DNA of 64,000 bases from Megamerina dolium (GCA_963854835.1 OY978526.1:75054418-75118417), one strand, 5' to 3'; positions 35,221-48,540 are shown, counted from the stretch's first letter. A program made the numbers and translations. Notes: generated by a model not told the origin, from the letters alone.

Positions 35221-36259
35221 TATATATATATACAGTCGTATATAGTCATCCGTGGTGTGGAAATTTGCATGACCTTTATTTATTTTATATATTTACTAGT
35301 ATATATATTTGTTGTTATCATACAATTCAATTACAATAGAATATGAATGCATATACGTACATACATATGGTACGATACGTTAACAAAAAGCTAGTAACAA
35401 ATAACAACTGCGACGCCTGCCATAAAATTTCATGCTCACGGCTATATGCAGATCTTACTATTTTTTAACGATTTCAATAGAGTGAACGCAACTTCTAACG
35501 TTTATTATGCAGAGATGTATGCAAATGTATGCAATTATTTTATTTGTACCGAAATCAAATTGCCACATATAGGAAGTGGTATACTCTAACAAATGTAGTT
35601 ATGTACCTACACATAAAGATTTTTTTAAACATATATTGGACATACATACTTACATACGGTAGGCTTTACAAATAAAGCCTACATGTTATGAATGTTTGCA
35701 TTTAACTGCGAATACAAACACAGTTAACTCGATAAGGATTTTTAGCTGGCAAACTAAGCCAGCCCATAACTAAGGCTTCGAAAAATGTTTTAACCCGTAT
35801 AAGACCAATTTTTTTTTGCTTTGTTATATTTTCTAAAGAACAATGACTTATTGATAAAATGAATTAAAACTTTGGTGAGAGTTTTATTTCCTGCATAATA
35901 TTGTATAAGTATTCGTTCAAAAAAATTATAAATGCTTAATTAAGAAAGGGAATTAAATGACAGCCAACGACAACTCTAACTGGTCAGACATTTTATTCTC
36001 CTAGATGCAATTCCTGAGTATCTATTTGATTATTTGTCTATTTTTAAGTGTGTTTCCTTCATTTTGTCTGTAAGCAAGGCGCAAATATTGGGGAGGTAAC
36101 ACCAATGGGAGTCGGAGGTTCACTTTATCCTCCTACAGATGATTCGTAAACAGTTATAGATTTTGTATAGATTTTTAAGCGCCTTTTCGTTAAATTTGTA
36201 CAAGCGTATTTAAGTAAAAAAAATATTATAATAAAAAATGTCATGATAGAAGACAACAC
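35221..36259. other. AT-rich DNA without recognisable genes
   Basis: A (ta)n run directly follows the transposon (35221-35232). The rest is 'acatacatac' tracts with no coding or element signal. Confidence 0.4.
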
Positions 36260-36860
36260 CCTTTATATTGAGAAATTCTGGCCGCTTATTTTGAGCCGAA
36301 TCAATAGTTTGACCAGGTCATAGAACCACATATTGAATAATCCCCTTTATTGTATTGGCCGTCGCTTGTGCAGTCCGCTGCAATCATTTGTGATGGCTCA
36401 TTGGCCTTTGTCTCCGATCTTTGGCATTTTTATTCTCGTATTTATCCATTTTCCATTGGCCATCACAACTTGATTAGAAAGTGGTTCAATTTCATTACTT
36501 TTTAAAAACATTTCGCTGATGCAAATAAGATCAATCAATTTTTTTGATATTACAATAAATCCTGTGACACCCAAAATATTGAATTTAGCCTCTTCTCTGT
36601 TCTCTGATCGATGTTTAGTGCATCTGCGATATCTTGCGTGCTCGCCTGCCGATCAGAACTAGGTGCATCTTTCACATCAAAATTTTCAGAACGCAATTGA
36701 TTAAACCAAAGCTGTATAGTACATTCGAAAATAGCATCCTCAACATAAACCGTACAGATTTTACTGTATGTTTTTGCACCAATTGTTTATAGCATAAAGC
36801 ATAACGTAGCGGATTTGTTCTGAAATTTCACTAATGTTCACGTTTATTTTAACTCCAAAT
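36260..36860 (-). pseudogene. Decayed mariner transposase, N-terminal to central part
   Basis: The minus strand reads NISEISEQIRYVM near 36835 and then QLWFNQLRSENFDVKDAPSS, matching the mariner 'W...FRSG.FDV.DAPRSGRP' signature. DIADALNIDQRT follows. A damaged first-Asp region (NEIEPLSNQVVMANGKWI) and a QTIDS segment come last. The second and third Asp motifs are absent. At least four frameshifts or stops are present. Confidence 0.65.
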
Positions 36861-39800
36861 AAAAAAAATTTTAGCCTGATATGTCAATTTTCAACGGCGG
36901 ATATCAAACAAGCCCACCTTTTAACAAAAACCCAGAAATTATTTTTCCTTTACCAATATTTCATACAAATTTTCATTTTGTATGTGAACCCTTTTAAGGG
37001 GTGCAAATAGGAAGTTGGTATCTTCAGGAAAAATGTTAGAAAGCAAAAATGGCTCGGGGTCGACTATATATTTCAGCCTCCTAGGGTAGGCCGATTTTCA
37101 CCTGTTTTAAGGATTATTTTGTAGAAATATGCTCGGAGAATATTATTGGTGAAAAACTGAGGAGGCTTTATCATATACTAAGAACATGTATGTATTCAGA
37201 ATCTGCAAATTTTGTTAGTGAGGCTCTCTAAAATGCAGAGATTATTGATAAACAAACATTTTATACCTATACGCAAGACTTTTGAACAGCTATGATGCTA
37301 TTTCTCGATTTTCCTTCCATTGATTAGAACGTTGACCTTGTGATGGCACCATTTACCCCTATCTCACTCGTACTATTTTTAACTCATGCATTTTTTACAG
37401 AATCTCACAAAATCATACATAATTGCTTTAATAAATATATAATTGTTATATACAAGTTTTTATGAAATGTCGGTTATCACTCTTTGATAACTCTTCATAT
37501 TTTTTCCCAACACAACTAAAAACCAAACATTTTAATTCTTTTCTTCTTACGACAAAGTATCGAAAATTGCAATCCATTTCAACAAGTCCTTGTATTTTGA
37601 AGAAGACTAAATTCCAATTTAGGCATTTTTCAATATTTGGAACCATTAACCATTAACAAAAATTGATGTTAATAAATGAGAAAACGTGAATATTTTCAGA
37701 TATTCTTGTCTAATACCCGAAATATTTTCAATTAAATGATAAAATACAATATAACTTCTGAAAAGTCCGTTATTACCCATCCCAAAACCTTTTGAAAATC
37801 GTAATCTCTCACTCATAATGGATTATAAAGGCAATTCCTCTTGGGAAGGGCTCATGTCGTCATGGCTCCTCAAAAAACTTATCTCTGAGATGAATGTGAT
37901 ACATAAGAATATGAAGTGCAACCTACGCTGATGGTTATTCCATATGTAAATATTATACATAATAACTAATGAAATAGCTTAGTGCATAATATAAAAGCGC
38001 TTTCGTATTGTGGCTGCAATTAAAATTATGTTATTGTGATTTTATTAAATTTACAGAAAAAAATACTACATTATTAAAATATATAAATTTATTAAAATCC
38101 ACAATATAAGCGACTGTGTTCGTAATTAACCCTTACAATAGGATGTCCTAGCAGCATCTAAAAGGGCAAACAATCATATCCTGTAGATAAGTAACTCTTT
38201 CCCCAAACACAGAATGCAAGAGTCTGCGCTCAGCCACATTCACCAAATATTGAGCAACATTTTAACAATTTGTCTCTTCACCACAAAACTACAAGAGATA
38301 GAGAGACAGGTACAGTTTATTGTATAGATATGTGTACAAATACATATACAATACAAGAGTAAATAAATTTCCTCTCTCAGGATACATTCGTAAGTATTGG
38401 AGCGATTTCGAACATAAATAAAGAATGATTGTATCGTAGGAAAGACAGTATCAAGTCATTGATGGCATATTTAGGTAATATTTCTGCTTGGAAGTACCTA
38501 AATAGTGGTGCCGAAGGAAGCACTAGCGAAAAAGGTGTTCAATTATCGCTTCTTTGAATATTAGATTGATCAACTCAATTTATTTTATCGGAATGGTTAT
38601 GAACACATAGGTATACATATTTCAATCGACTCGACTTGTTTGTAGAAATTCATAAACAAACACGCACCTATTGCATTCAGCTAAGAATAAAATGGACAAA
38701 TTTTCGCTTTCGGTCGTGATGTTCGTATTAAACGCAAATATGACTAGGCGAGTCTAACTTATTTATTTTATTTATCTATTTATTTTAAGGAAATGGAAAA
38801 ATTTTGAGGTTCTGAAAAAGTGCGTAACAATAAACAAACAATTTCTATATTATACATATTAATATCGGTCATTACAAACTAATCCATACAATTCATACAA
38901 ACTAATCCATAGTACACATTCTGTTATTCAATTCTGGAAACAGTGGTTCGACTAATTAAAAGCGTCAATGCGCTTGGCAATCAAATTATATTTTCGTATA
39001 AGTATGTATATTAGGATAGGTATTCGATTGTTTAATGAATAAGAAATAAATTGCCCAAAAATATAATTCAATGGGAAATTATTGAGTCGTATGCAATATG
39101 ATTTTATTTCGTTACATTATTGAATTATATATGTATCATACATATACATGCAAACGGATGGAAAAGCCGAGAGTACATAATTGTAGTTTTTTATTTTTTC
39201 TATAATAATTTTCAGCAATACACGAGCCAGAAAGTTAATAGTAATAGTCATTTTGCTAAGGTAGTAAATATTTGCTCAATTTGTATTTTGGCAGTATTAA
39301 AGTGTACCATTATTTTTAATGAAACTTTATGTAGTTTAGTCAATTATAATTATGCACTCTAGCCAACATTTTGGGTAATTTTGCATTTAAGTAAATATTG
39401 TCTTTAAGCAAAATATAAAACTTATAAATTTCGTTCATAAATAAGTCCACATTCAAAATATTACTTTATATGTTCCAACGTTAGTTAGAATAATCAACCT
39501 TGTGTCCTTACATATTTGTACCCATCTGCATTAATATTATTTTACGATCCCTAGAAAAGATTCCACAACTAAAATCGTTTAAAATTAATTTCATATTTTA
39601 CGAATAAATTATGTATCTACAAAATTAATTTAGTTTATTTTATGTTGTCTTAAAACACATTACAATAAGATTATCTAAGACAATTAACATTTGCACTGTA
39701 ACTGTTACTTTCACCAACTATGGTATATACAGATGTACACTCAGTACATACTGGAACGATGCCATATTCTTGCTTTCATACATTCATGTGGTTTCTGCAT

Positions 39801-41406
39801 TCGAAATGAGCTCATATTTCGCCGATGACGGCTTTATGACTCACAAATATGCTCTGGGAACACTTAATGCATTATATTATACTTGCCAATTACTGTGTTA
39901 ATTTACATACATTTGAATATAAATTTAGATATTCAACACAAAATTCTTGTAATTAAGTAGGTATATAATTCATTTTTTTCATTTTTGTCATAAGGAATTT
40001 TAATTATTTATTTTTCATCAAAAATTGAAGTAATTAATGATGGTCACTTGATAACTTGCACGCTCGTACATGATGAATATTTGTTTTTTAAATCTTGTAA
40101 AAAATGTTTATCAACAACATTTTCTCGGAAATTAAAATTTAAATACAGCTTTTTTATATTTTTATTTAACTCACCACAAAATCTTAACTGTCTTTTGCTA
40201 TTTTTTGTAACGAGAAAGGCGCAATATGTGTGATCTATAAATGAAAAGTCTTCGCAATAAAATGATCAAAAAATGTTAGTAATGCAAATTATACTATCCT
40301 ATAATTATTGCTCCCTGAAATAAAACGAAAGTTTTGAATTTGAATCAATAAATTTTATAAATACAAATACCACAAATGCGAACAATTAGGCTTTAGCTAC
40401 AAATAATTAAACGAACGAGTAATGTTACGTCGATACGAGTTCGTACCATCCAGAGTAGGACGTAATCAATTAATTTGTTCAAATAACTATTTAGTCAATT
40501 AGAATTTTAGTCATGCCTAACAAATCATAATTAATTTAGTACTGAAATCATAATTAACTTAGTACTGAATTTATGTATAGTTAATCACAATCACTATCAA
40601 ATGAATTATAGGTACGAGTAATTATTCGTACAATAGTCTTTCAACCAACAGTTTTAGTTATAATATAGGTACCGAATTGCATTAGCATCTTTTGGAAATC
40701 GTGTCCCCGAAAATAAGTCAACTTTTGAGCAATCATCTGATCACACTAAAATCACAAACAATCGTTTTTGTCTTGTACAGTAAAAAGTACGATAATTTCC
40801 AGAAGCTATTTATTCTTCATTACACACAGAGATCACCTGTGTGAAGGTAGATCTTTCAGAATTTTTTTATTTTATCATTTATTATATAATTATTTTACAC
40901 AAGTGTTTTAATCGTAATCAAATTTACATATCTCTACGTAGGTTGAAATGGGTCTTCTCGAAAATTACACATCAGTTGTCTGAGACTAAAAATCAAAATT
41001 TCCATTGTTCGTAATACAATTACCGATATAGAGACTCTGCAAATTAGATAAGATTTTAATTTTGTGCCATTCAACTGAAATTTAATAACTCTAGATTGAT
41101 TCTGATTGTTTGATTCATTTGTTTTTAAACGTATTTTTCTCGGTATTTAGTTAATCTATTAAAAATATTGCATATATTTTTTCAATTATGGAATAAGTTA
41201 GATATTTTTATGTAAGTATAATTCATATTGTTTAATAAACTAGTTTCCATAAAATATTTGGGAAATCTTTAGTTTTTGAATTCGCCTCAATTAACGCGAA
41301 CTATGTTACTTAGAGATCTGAACTTTTTTATGAGGACTTCAGTAGCATCGATATAATCTCATCTCATCTCTGTAATCTCATCACAAGCTAAACTATCTGT
41401 CAAGTA
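36861..41406. other. Large gene-free AT-rich stretch
   Basis: I looked for exons, RNA genes and element ends and found none I can defend. It has short tandem or simple tracts only (for example tctcatctcatctctgtaat near 41355). The open frames of 60-80 codons here (37446, 37462, 39120, 40048) are AT-driven and lack start context or domain patterns. It could be intron of a larger gene. Confidence 0.4.
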
Positions 41407-42339
41407 AAGGGTTTTCCATTAGGGACATAACAATTTCGTATCTTTATATGAACGCACCCTTAATCTTTTTTAATCAACTGCCAATGTCAAAACGTTAGTT
41501 AAAGTCAACATTTTCATCATGGTAAAGTTCACGAACCAGCAACGTTTGGAAATTATTAAAAATTACTACCGAAATTCTGAGGTAGTGGTCGCAACATTAA
41601 AAGCGAAAAATCATCTTCAGCGATGAAGCTCATTTCTGGCTCAATGGCTTTGTCAATAAGCAAAATATGCGTTATTGGTCAGCAACAAACCCACAAGTGC
41701 TTCTTGAGACACCGTTGCACCCGCAAAAAGTTACTGTTTGGTGCGGTTTTCATGCCGGAAGTGTCATTGGGCCGTATTTTTTCGTGGATGAAAATTACCG
41801 TCATGTTACCTTCAATGGAGAGCACTATCGTGCTATGTTGGAAGATTATTTGTGGCCAGAATTGGATGCACTTGACATCACCGCTACGTGGTTTCAACAA
41901 GACGGTGCCACTAGCCAGACAGCACACGTCACAATCGATTTATTGCAAGGCAAATTCGGTGAACGTGTTATCTCGAGAAATGGTCCGGTCGAATGGTCGC
42001 CTCGTTCATGCGATCTAACACCATTGGATTTCTTTTTATGGGGCTTTAGCAAGTCACTGATCTATGCCAACAAGCCAGCAACTTTAGACGAGCTCAAAGA
42101 CAACATCCAACGCGAAATTGCCAACGTTACGGTCGAAATGTGTGCTAGAGTGGTGGAAAATTGGGTCCAAAGAATCGACCGCTGTAAACGGGCTCGTGGT
42201 GGTCATATGACCGAAATCGAATTTCATTCATAAAATGTAATGCTTTCAATATATCCACAATAAATTTGAACTCAATATCTCAAATTTTTCGGTGTTTTAT
42301 TAATAGATAAAATTGTTATGTCCCTAATGGAAAACCCTT
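41407..42339 (+). mobile_element. Internally deleted rosa-like (DD41D) transposon with perfect 30-bp termini
   Basis: The termini at 41407-41436 and 42310-42339 are perfect inverted repeats of 30 bases, flanked by TA (41405-41406 and 42340-42341). An ATG at 41519 opens MVKFTNQQRLEIIKNYYRNS and then jumps, out of frame, into KIIFSDEAHFWLNGFVNKQN at about 41608. From there the frame is open to the stop at 42233: FQQDGATSQ (second Asp) and SPRSCDLTPLDFFLWG (third Asp, 41 residues on) are intact. About 120 codons covering the rest of the DNA-binding region are deleted. At 933 bp it is shorter than the 1,253-bp relative at 33968-35220, and its termini differ, so it is a separate subfamily. Confidence 0.9.
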
Positions 42340-42659
42340 TATAATGGAGTAATTGTACGAAGGCAGCCACGTACGACTTTAATTTATTTTTGACATGTGA
42401 CAAATGGCGAAATGAATCGAGAAAGGTTAAAAAAGATGAAATTTAGCAAACAAAATTATTAAAAATTTAATTGATTTCATATTTGTGCATTACAGTTTGC
42501 TCAACATGCCATCTACATTAAGAATTTAGTTTAAACTTACATAATTCTGTCATATTCTTGACATTTTTTTATGGTAATCGATATATTTAGTATAGGTCTA
42601 GTAAAAAGAAAAATTAAATTGAAGGTTTTATTTAGCATAGTTAGAATGATTCGATTTAG
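42340..42659. other. AT-rich spacer between two transposons
   Basis: No feature is recognised. It separates the rosa-like element from a mariner relic. Confidence 0.4.
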
Positions 42660-43800
42660 GTCAAATAAGCACCGTTTTGCTCGATAACTTGTTGTCATTT
42701 TGAAGGTAATATCATAATGCCACTCTCATAGAAACACTCGTCGCTATTGGCAAAAAACTGGGACAGTCGATTTTCACAAGCTTCTCCTGATGCGAATTTT
42801 TCACCAGCAAAATCATTCGCCATGGACAAAAACAGGTAGTAATCACTTGGAGCCAAATCCGGACTATAAGGTGGGTTCATAAAAACATCCCAACCAAGCT
42901 CACGGAGCTTCTGGCGAGTCACTATCGATGTGTGTGGCCTGACTTTGTCCTCATGAAACACAATTCCTCTCCTATAAGGTGGGTGCATAAAAACATCCCA
43001 ACCAAGCTCACGGAGCTTCTGGCGAGTCACTATCGATGTGTGTGGCCTGACTTTGTCCTCATGAAACACAATTCCTCTCCTATTGGCCAAAGCTGGCCGC
43101 TTCTGGGCGATTGCTACCTTCAGACGGTCCAATTGTTGGCAATACAGGTCCGAATTAACCATTTGACTGTAGGGGAACAGCTCATAGTAGATGATTCTCT
43201 GCCAATCCCACCAAACACATAGCAAAACCATTCTGACCGTCAATCCTGGCTTGGCCACCATTTGCTCCGGCTCATCGCGATTCGACCAAGACCATTTTCG
43301 CTTGATGTTGTCATAAGTGACCCACTTTTCATCACCAGTAATCATCCGCTTCAAAAATGGATCGATTTTGTTGCGATTCAGCAGCGATTCGCAGATGGAA
43401 ATTCGGTCCATGAGGTTTTTTTGCGTTAACTCGTGTGACACCCATACATCGAGCTTCTTTTTGTATCCAGCTTTATTTAAATGGTTCCAAACGGTTTTTT
43501 GTGCAATGTTTAGCTTCTGGGCAATCGAAACAGTACTTACATGACGGCCAGACTCGACGAGTTCCATTATTTTATCGATATTTTCGACAATTGGCCTTCC
43601 AGAGCGTGGTGCATCTGTGACATCAAAATTACCGGAACGGAATCGACGCAAATCAAAATTGCACGTGATTGGCTGTTACAGTATCAGCACCATAAACACG
43701 ATTCACATTTTCAGCCGTCTGTCTTGCGTTTTCGCCTCTATCAAAGGAAAATGTAAAATATGGCGTATTTTCTCTTTACTGAAACAATACTGAGTGAAGC
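42660..43800 (-). pseudogene. Mariner (DD34D) transposase with internal duplication
   Basis: The minus-strand frame 43651-42695 (stop-free, 318 aa) and a continuation to about 42665 (KWQQVIEQNGAYLT after a small frame change) cover most of a mariner transposase. It has FRSGNFDVTDAPRSGRP, the helix-turn-helix VSTVSIAQKLNIAQKTVW, MITGDEKWVTYDN (first Asp), FHEDKVRPHTS (second Asp, consensus HQDNARPH) and YSPDLAPSDYYLF (third Asp, 34 residues after the nearest second Asp). The N-terminal ~50 residues upstream of 43651 are recognisable (ENARQTAENVNRVYGADT) but frameshifted. A 108-bp tandem duplication doubles the second-Asp block. No clear terminal inverted repeats were found. Confidence 0.9.
42864..43079 (-). 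repeat. 108-bp in-frame tandem duplication within a mariner
   Basis: Units 42864-42971 and 42972-43079 are 108 bases each and differ at about one position (gggttcat versus gggtgcat). They encode two successive copies of the 36-residue block that begins RRGIVFHEDKVRPHTS. Confidence 0.95.
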
Positions 43801-44236
43801 AATCACATAACTGCCTGAAAAGTTTATTTAGTAAGAAATCCTATCTTTCTAACGCCATCTAGCGTAACCCGATCGCACTTATACAACGCGAGATACGGAT
43901 TACTAAAGCCATTTATTGGAAAAATATTGGATTTCTTTTTACTACACCTGAGTAGCACACGATAATGTAAACAAAAAAAAATAGTTTTTATTTACACATA
44001 GGTAATACAATTTTGACAGTATGTAGAAATGTCATGTTAATTTCCGATCATAAACATGTCATTTTATATATGAGAAAATGAAAATGAAATTTAACGAATA
44101 CTAATATCGAGTACTTGCCTTTAACAATGAAAAGCTCCCCAACAATTTCTATACTTTAACTCGTTACAATAGTTGAACTATGAATAGTACAATTTAGAAA
44201 GAACAAAAATAAAACTGAATAGTTAAGCCGGAAAGC
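43801..44236. other. AT-rich DNA, no feature recognised
   Basis: It may include the outer end of the mariner, but no inverted partner of the other end could be matched. Confidence 0.35.
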
Positions 44237-44443
44237 ATGAAATCACACGATAAGAACACTGGTTTTACATCCAAATCGACGGCTTGGGGAAGATATCGAA
44301 ATATTTTTACCTTTATATTATTTGTCGTACAGCTTGGGATTAACAAATGTACGTCATTAAACACTCTAAAGAATTTAAACCGAGGTATTGTGCCATCTAC
44401 CTCGATTGCTTCCAGAATTAATAAAACAAATTACTTAAAATGA
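44237..44443 (+). CDS. Candidate short secreted/membrane protein or signal-peptide exon
   Basis: The frame of 68 codons starts MKSHDKNTGF and has a basic segment (SKSTAWGRYR), then a hydrophobic core IFTFILFVVQLGI (about residues 23-35) ending in NKCTS. That is the layout of a signal peptide or signal anchor. Base composition is less AT-rich than the surroundings. A possible donor (ccgag|gtattg, near 44385) could make it the first coding exon of a gene with a long intron. There is no homolog I recognise, and chance is a real alternative. Confidence 0.25.
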   Translation: MKSHDKNTGFTSKSTAWGRYRNIFTFILFVVQLGINKCTSLNTLKNLNRGIVPSTSIASRINKTNYLK

Positions 44444-45099
44444 CGACCTAGAAATCTACCTATAGTATTGTACTAGACTAATGGAAAAACTCATCTCTTC
44501 AGAGCTCTTACAGTTAAATACAGATGTGTTTTCATTCACTGATGCAAAAAAAAAAATATTTTTTTTTGTCAATAATCAAACATTTCTTCAATACTATTCA
44601 AATAGTAAATACAATGTCTTTAAATACACAGAAAACATGTATTTGTAATAAAAACATATGAAAATAAAAATATACATATTTAAATAGTACATACATACAA
44701 TACCTATATACATATTCTATATACATAAATATAAACACAACACTCTGCAGCTAATAAAAACCAGACATTCCAGCATATCTGAACAGATATGTACTATACA
44801 TAATACGTATAATCAAAAAATATTTACGCGACTGACACGCGCCATATTGTTTTACCATTTTCGTACATGTAAAAGAATAGCAATAGAAATTAAGAAAATG
44901 AGTGAAAGAATAAGGAAGAGACGACAAGACGGTAAGAGAAACAAGAGGAGACATAAATAAATATGGAAATGTAGAAATGGAAAATGTAAATATCATATAA
45001 ATGAATATATAAAAGGGCGATAAACACAATAAAATCAAGAAAATACCATACACCCACAATCAGCCAAGTCACTTCATCGATACTGGATAAATAATAAGG
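44444..45099. other. AT-rich DNA, no feature recognised
   Basis: Contains poly-A/T runs near 44545-44570, 'tatacatatt' tracts and a purine-rich patch (44880-44960). No supported gene. Confidence 0.4.
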
Positions 45100-45760
45100 A
45101 GGGTCAAATTTTTAAACGGCCTGGATCAGAGAAGAAGCATAAAATGTGGATAATTTGAAAGATTGTTTTTTTTTCCAAAAGACACATAAAGAAATTCGTG
45201 ATTTGCATTATCCTGTTTATTTGATTGTATATTTTCGGAACATTTGCAGAATAGTATGCCCTGAGAAGAAGAGTAAAATATGCTCCTATAGAGCATATCT
45301 TTATGAATATAATTGATGACGAATCACCTCCAGAGAAGGAACATGTATGACGAGCCTTCCTTAATTTTTTCTTCACAATTTTTCCTCTGAAAATACTTAA
45401 TCCCGACAAATAACTCCATAGCTGCTCCGGAATCACCCCTCAAGTAGTGAAATATACGACAATCTCATATTGTAGGAATTGCTCCCATATTAATTTACAT
45501 TCTCAATCTTTTCTCTGAAAGAAACTTACTCTACGTATATCATGAGCTTAAAAACAAGTTAAAATCGACAAATAACTCTATGACTGTCCAGAAATCGAAC
45601 TTAGCGTAGTTATATGTATAACCTATCGCCCCTATTAATTTTTCCTAGCCAACATTTTCTCTGAATATAATGAATCCTTATATCTCCTTTTTAGAGGGAC
45701 TCTTCTGCAAGAAAATTAAAAAAAAATGTTCAAAAGAAAATGTTAACCGAACCAGGTATT
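45100..45760. repeat. Dispersed AT-rich repeat, copy 2
   Basis: Recurring phrases appear two to three times: 'tttttcctctgaaaatactt' near 45377, 'tttctctgaaagaaacttac' near 45510, 'attttctctgaatataatga' near 45653; and 'ggaatcacccctcaagtagt' near 45430. These match the order in the copies at 51.6 and 56.9 kb. There is no coding capacity. Confidence 0.5.
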
Positions 45761-46061
45761 AAAAATGTTTCACAATACAATTCGACCCACGTTAATAAAT
45801 AACATTGCTTTTGTTATTTTTATTGTTCCTGCTGCTGCTACTGTGATGATGCTGTTATCGATATTGTAAATAATGGTGTATTCATAAGAAAGCCGAACAA
45901 TGGACAGTATATTGAGTTTCATGTACACCATAAACCCTCTACATAAGAATATATATATCTACATAATGTCACACTAGCATATCCCACCGGAACTACCGCT
46001 AAGTATTATGTTACGTGGTTGATTGAGCGTTTAGCTCACATCACGTACGTCAATGTAAGTC

Positions 46062-46165
46062 GATGTATGGGTGCCGTAACTCAATGACGGGTGCGTTGGC
46101 CTTTTCCATAGACAATCATCTCTTATTTCAAACGTTGGTTCAAAACCATCTGCCATAAACCACAA
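46062..46165 (+). mobile_element. SINE head fragment (tRNA-like)
   Basis: gggtgccgtaactcaatgac, gggtgcgttggccttttcca and gttggttcaaaacc follow the head of the SINE family (gtgccgtagctcactggtta, gtgcgttggccttttgatct, B-box ggttc). The body is missing. The 69-codon minus-strand frame over it is a by-product. Confidence 0.6.
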
Positions 46166-48000
46166 CAAGTAATATGTTAGCTTTTGAAACACAGACAACA
46201 TTTCTGGAAGTGAAGCTCGTTCAACATTAAATTGTTTCATATAACAGCATTATATTTGTTTCATAACGTGTTTCGAGAGTCTGTTTGTGAGAACGTACAG
46301 ATGGAAATGAGGAAAATTTTACAATTTTTCATTAGTTACTTTTTCTAAATTCCATTCACATATAAATTTATATTTAAAAATTTGGTAAGAGGTTATACTT
46401 ATTCTATAGGGGGATCTATAGTACATAAATTGTAATATGAACTTCCCTATGTTATCATTTAATTTTTTGTTTTTTTGTTTTTGTAATATACATGTACCTA
46501 CTACCACAAAATTTCTCTCTCATTTAAGTATTAATCATATTGTAAACATTATTGCTTCATATGAAATCTTCTTTATATCATCTTGCTGAAATCTTGGCAC
46601 TGCTTTATGCCGCAATAAGTAGGTACTTTAAGAGAAGAAAACAAACATGAAAACCTTATAAATTTTCATTTACCGAATTGTACACGCATCGCATACCCAT
46701 ATACAGAACACGTCATTAATAATTGCACAAGTTTTCAAAACTTGTTTATTTCTTTTTTTTTTGTGTTGTTTTGTTTTTTTTACATAAAAATTTAATGTTC
46801 ACGTCCTTCACTCATTCTTCATGTTCCATTATGTAACGTTAAAGAGAGGAAATACGTACGACTACAAACCCGATAAATTCTATGTGTGTAAAACGCACTT
46901 TTCTGTGCTCCAGGTGTTGTCCTTGCTGTTGTCGTTGTGGTCGATGCTGCTGATGCTGCTGCTGCTGTTGCTGCGGTATCATTAAGTTAAATTTTTGTCA
47001 TTCATCTTGCGAAATGAAAATACATTTCGAGACATTTCGTAGGTTTTCCATCCGACATGTGTGTTTTTATTGTTTTGATAGCATTAACTTACGTACTATA
47101 TGTGTAGGTATTTATTTTGTAGCATTATGTGGCATTGTGCCATCCGAAGTATGCCAGATGGGTGGTGCAATTATATCATATGTATACGTCTTTCGATTTT
47201 CTCATTGATTTTAATTCTATTTTCCTGCAATAAAGTTTATGTACATATACACCTAGAAGTATACAAGTATAATAGCAATATATGTCGATACCTACATACG
47301 ATGATGTTTCTCCAATTTGCAAAAGCGTTCATTATTGCTCATAGCTTATTTTTGTTTATTGCTTATTTTGTCATCATTTAATTTGCAAATTTTTATATAA
47401 GCTACAGTTCATGTTTGTGTGAATTTCTTGCGACAAAATCAAGAAACTTAAGCTTCTCTTTAATCTTCACAGAATTACCATCGTACCAAAACACTCGCTT
47501 TATCGAGTCGTGTCACTGAAAGTAATGTACTTTATGAGTAATCAAGTACATCGCTTCGTTAAAGATACACACACATACTTATTTATATGCACATAAGTAT
47601 ATAAAGAAATATAATAGTCACACACCGGCTGTTTAAACTGCACAACGTGAGACCTTACATTTATTATATACGAATACATACAATTTAACGTATGAAGCAC
47701 AGTGAGGAGAAAATAATGTAATGTTTTCTTAAATTTTAACAAATTTTCAACTGCACATAGATTTATATAAAAAATTGTATGACATTTTGGAAATATCATT
47801 TTTGTATGCACACAAAGTCGACTGAGAAAAAGACGAAAAACAAAACGAGTTTTAATAAAAAAAAAAAAATATTGAACAACATTTTTAACTATTCCGTTAC
47901 TCTGCGCAAAAAAGCAAAACATTATGCGTATCAAGAAGCTTGTTTCAAAAGAAACTCATAAACTCATAAGCTCATAAACACGAAATTCGTGCTAAAAAAC
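46166..48000. other. AT-rich DNA with a CTG-type trinucleotide tract
   Basis: A (ctg/ttg)n-like run at about 46911-46976 (tgctgctgatgctgctgctg) is the only structured feature. It is not in a sustained open frame. Poly-T tracts lie near 46470 and 46752-46780. No gene was recognised. Confidence 0.45.
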
Positions 48001-48540
48001 TACCACGCAATTTAATCAATTTCGGTGAGGTCGTACTAACACACAAGACGCCGAACGTTGTGGCCGCCACGCTACGAATATTTGATAAAGTTCACGGTAT
48101 GACATTAAACAATCGGCGAGTGATGGTGCGCGAACTTAAAGATGTTACAGGCTGATCAAATGGATATGAATATACTATCCGAAAGATGGCTGCCGTATTC
48201 GCTCACTATTGACAACAAATGAAATCACTTAACAACTTCGAGGGGTAATCCGAACGAGTTGTTGTGCCATTTCGTAATCGTGAACGCAAAATGGATTCAT
48301 CACAACATATTAGAGTCACAGAAAAATCGACACAATGCACTTCTTGCGGTCAATCGGAGTTGAAGAGAGCTAAGATGGGGGTCTGTCAGCCAACAAGCAC
48401 ATGGCGATTTTTCCCAGGAAAAATCTGGCCCACAAGTACATAGTAGAGCAAAGGAAATTTGCTAGAATTATCGCCATGCGACTGTGTCTTGTTTCCAAAC
48501 ATGAAGAAATGCTGGGCAATTAGAGGTTTGGGCCGAATAG
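48001..48540 (+). pseudogene. Decayed mariner transposase
   Basis: The plus strand shows IFDKVHGMTLNNRRVMVREL followed by KDVTG, matching the mariner phrase 'KVHDMVL.DRRVKVRE'. About 200 bases later KWIHHNILESQKN corresponds to the first-Asp region (DETWIHH), where the Asp itself is not preserved. The rest is scrambled. No ends were found. Confidence 0.6.

Noticed and set aside
46031..46240. 69-aa minus-strand frame
   Set aside because: It lies across the SINE head fragment and has no independent support.
46911..46976. CTG run as a polyglutamine/polyleucine coding exon
   Set aside because: No frame stays open around it in either direction with codon-like composition; treated as a microsatellite.
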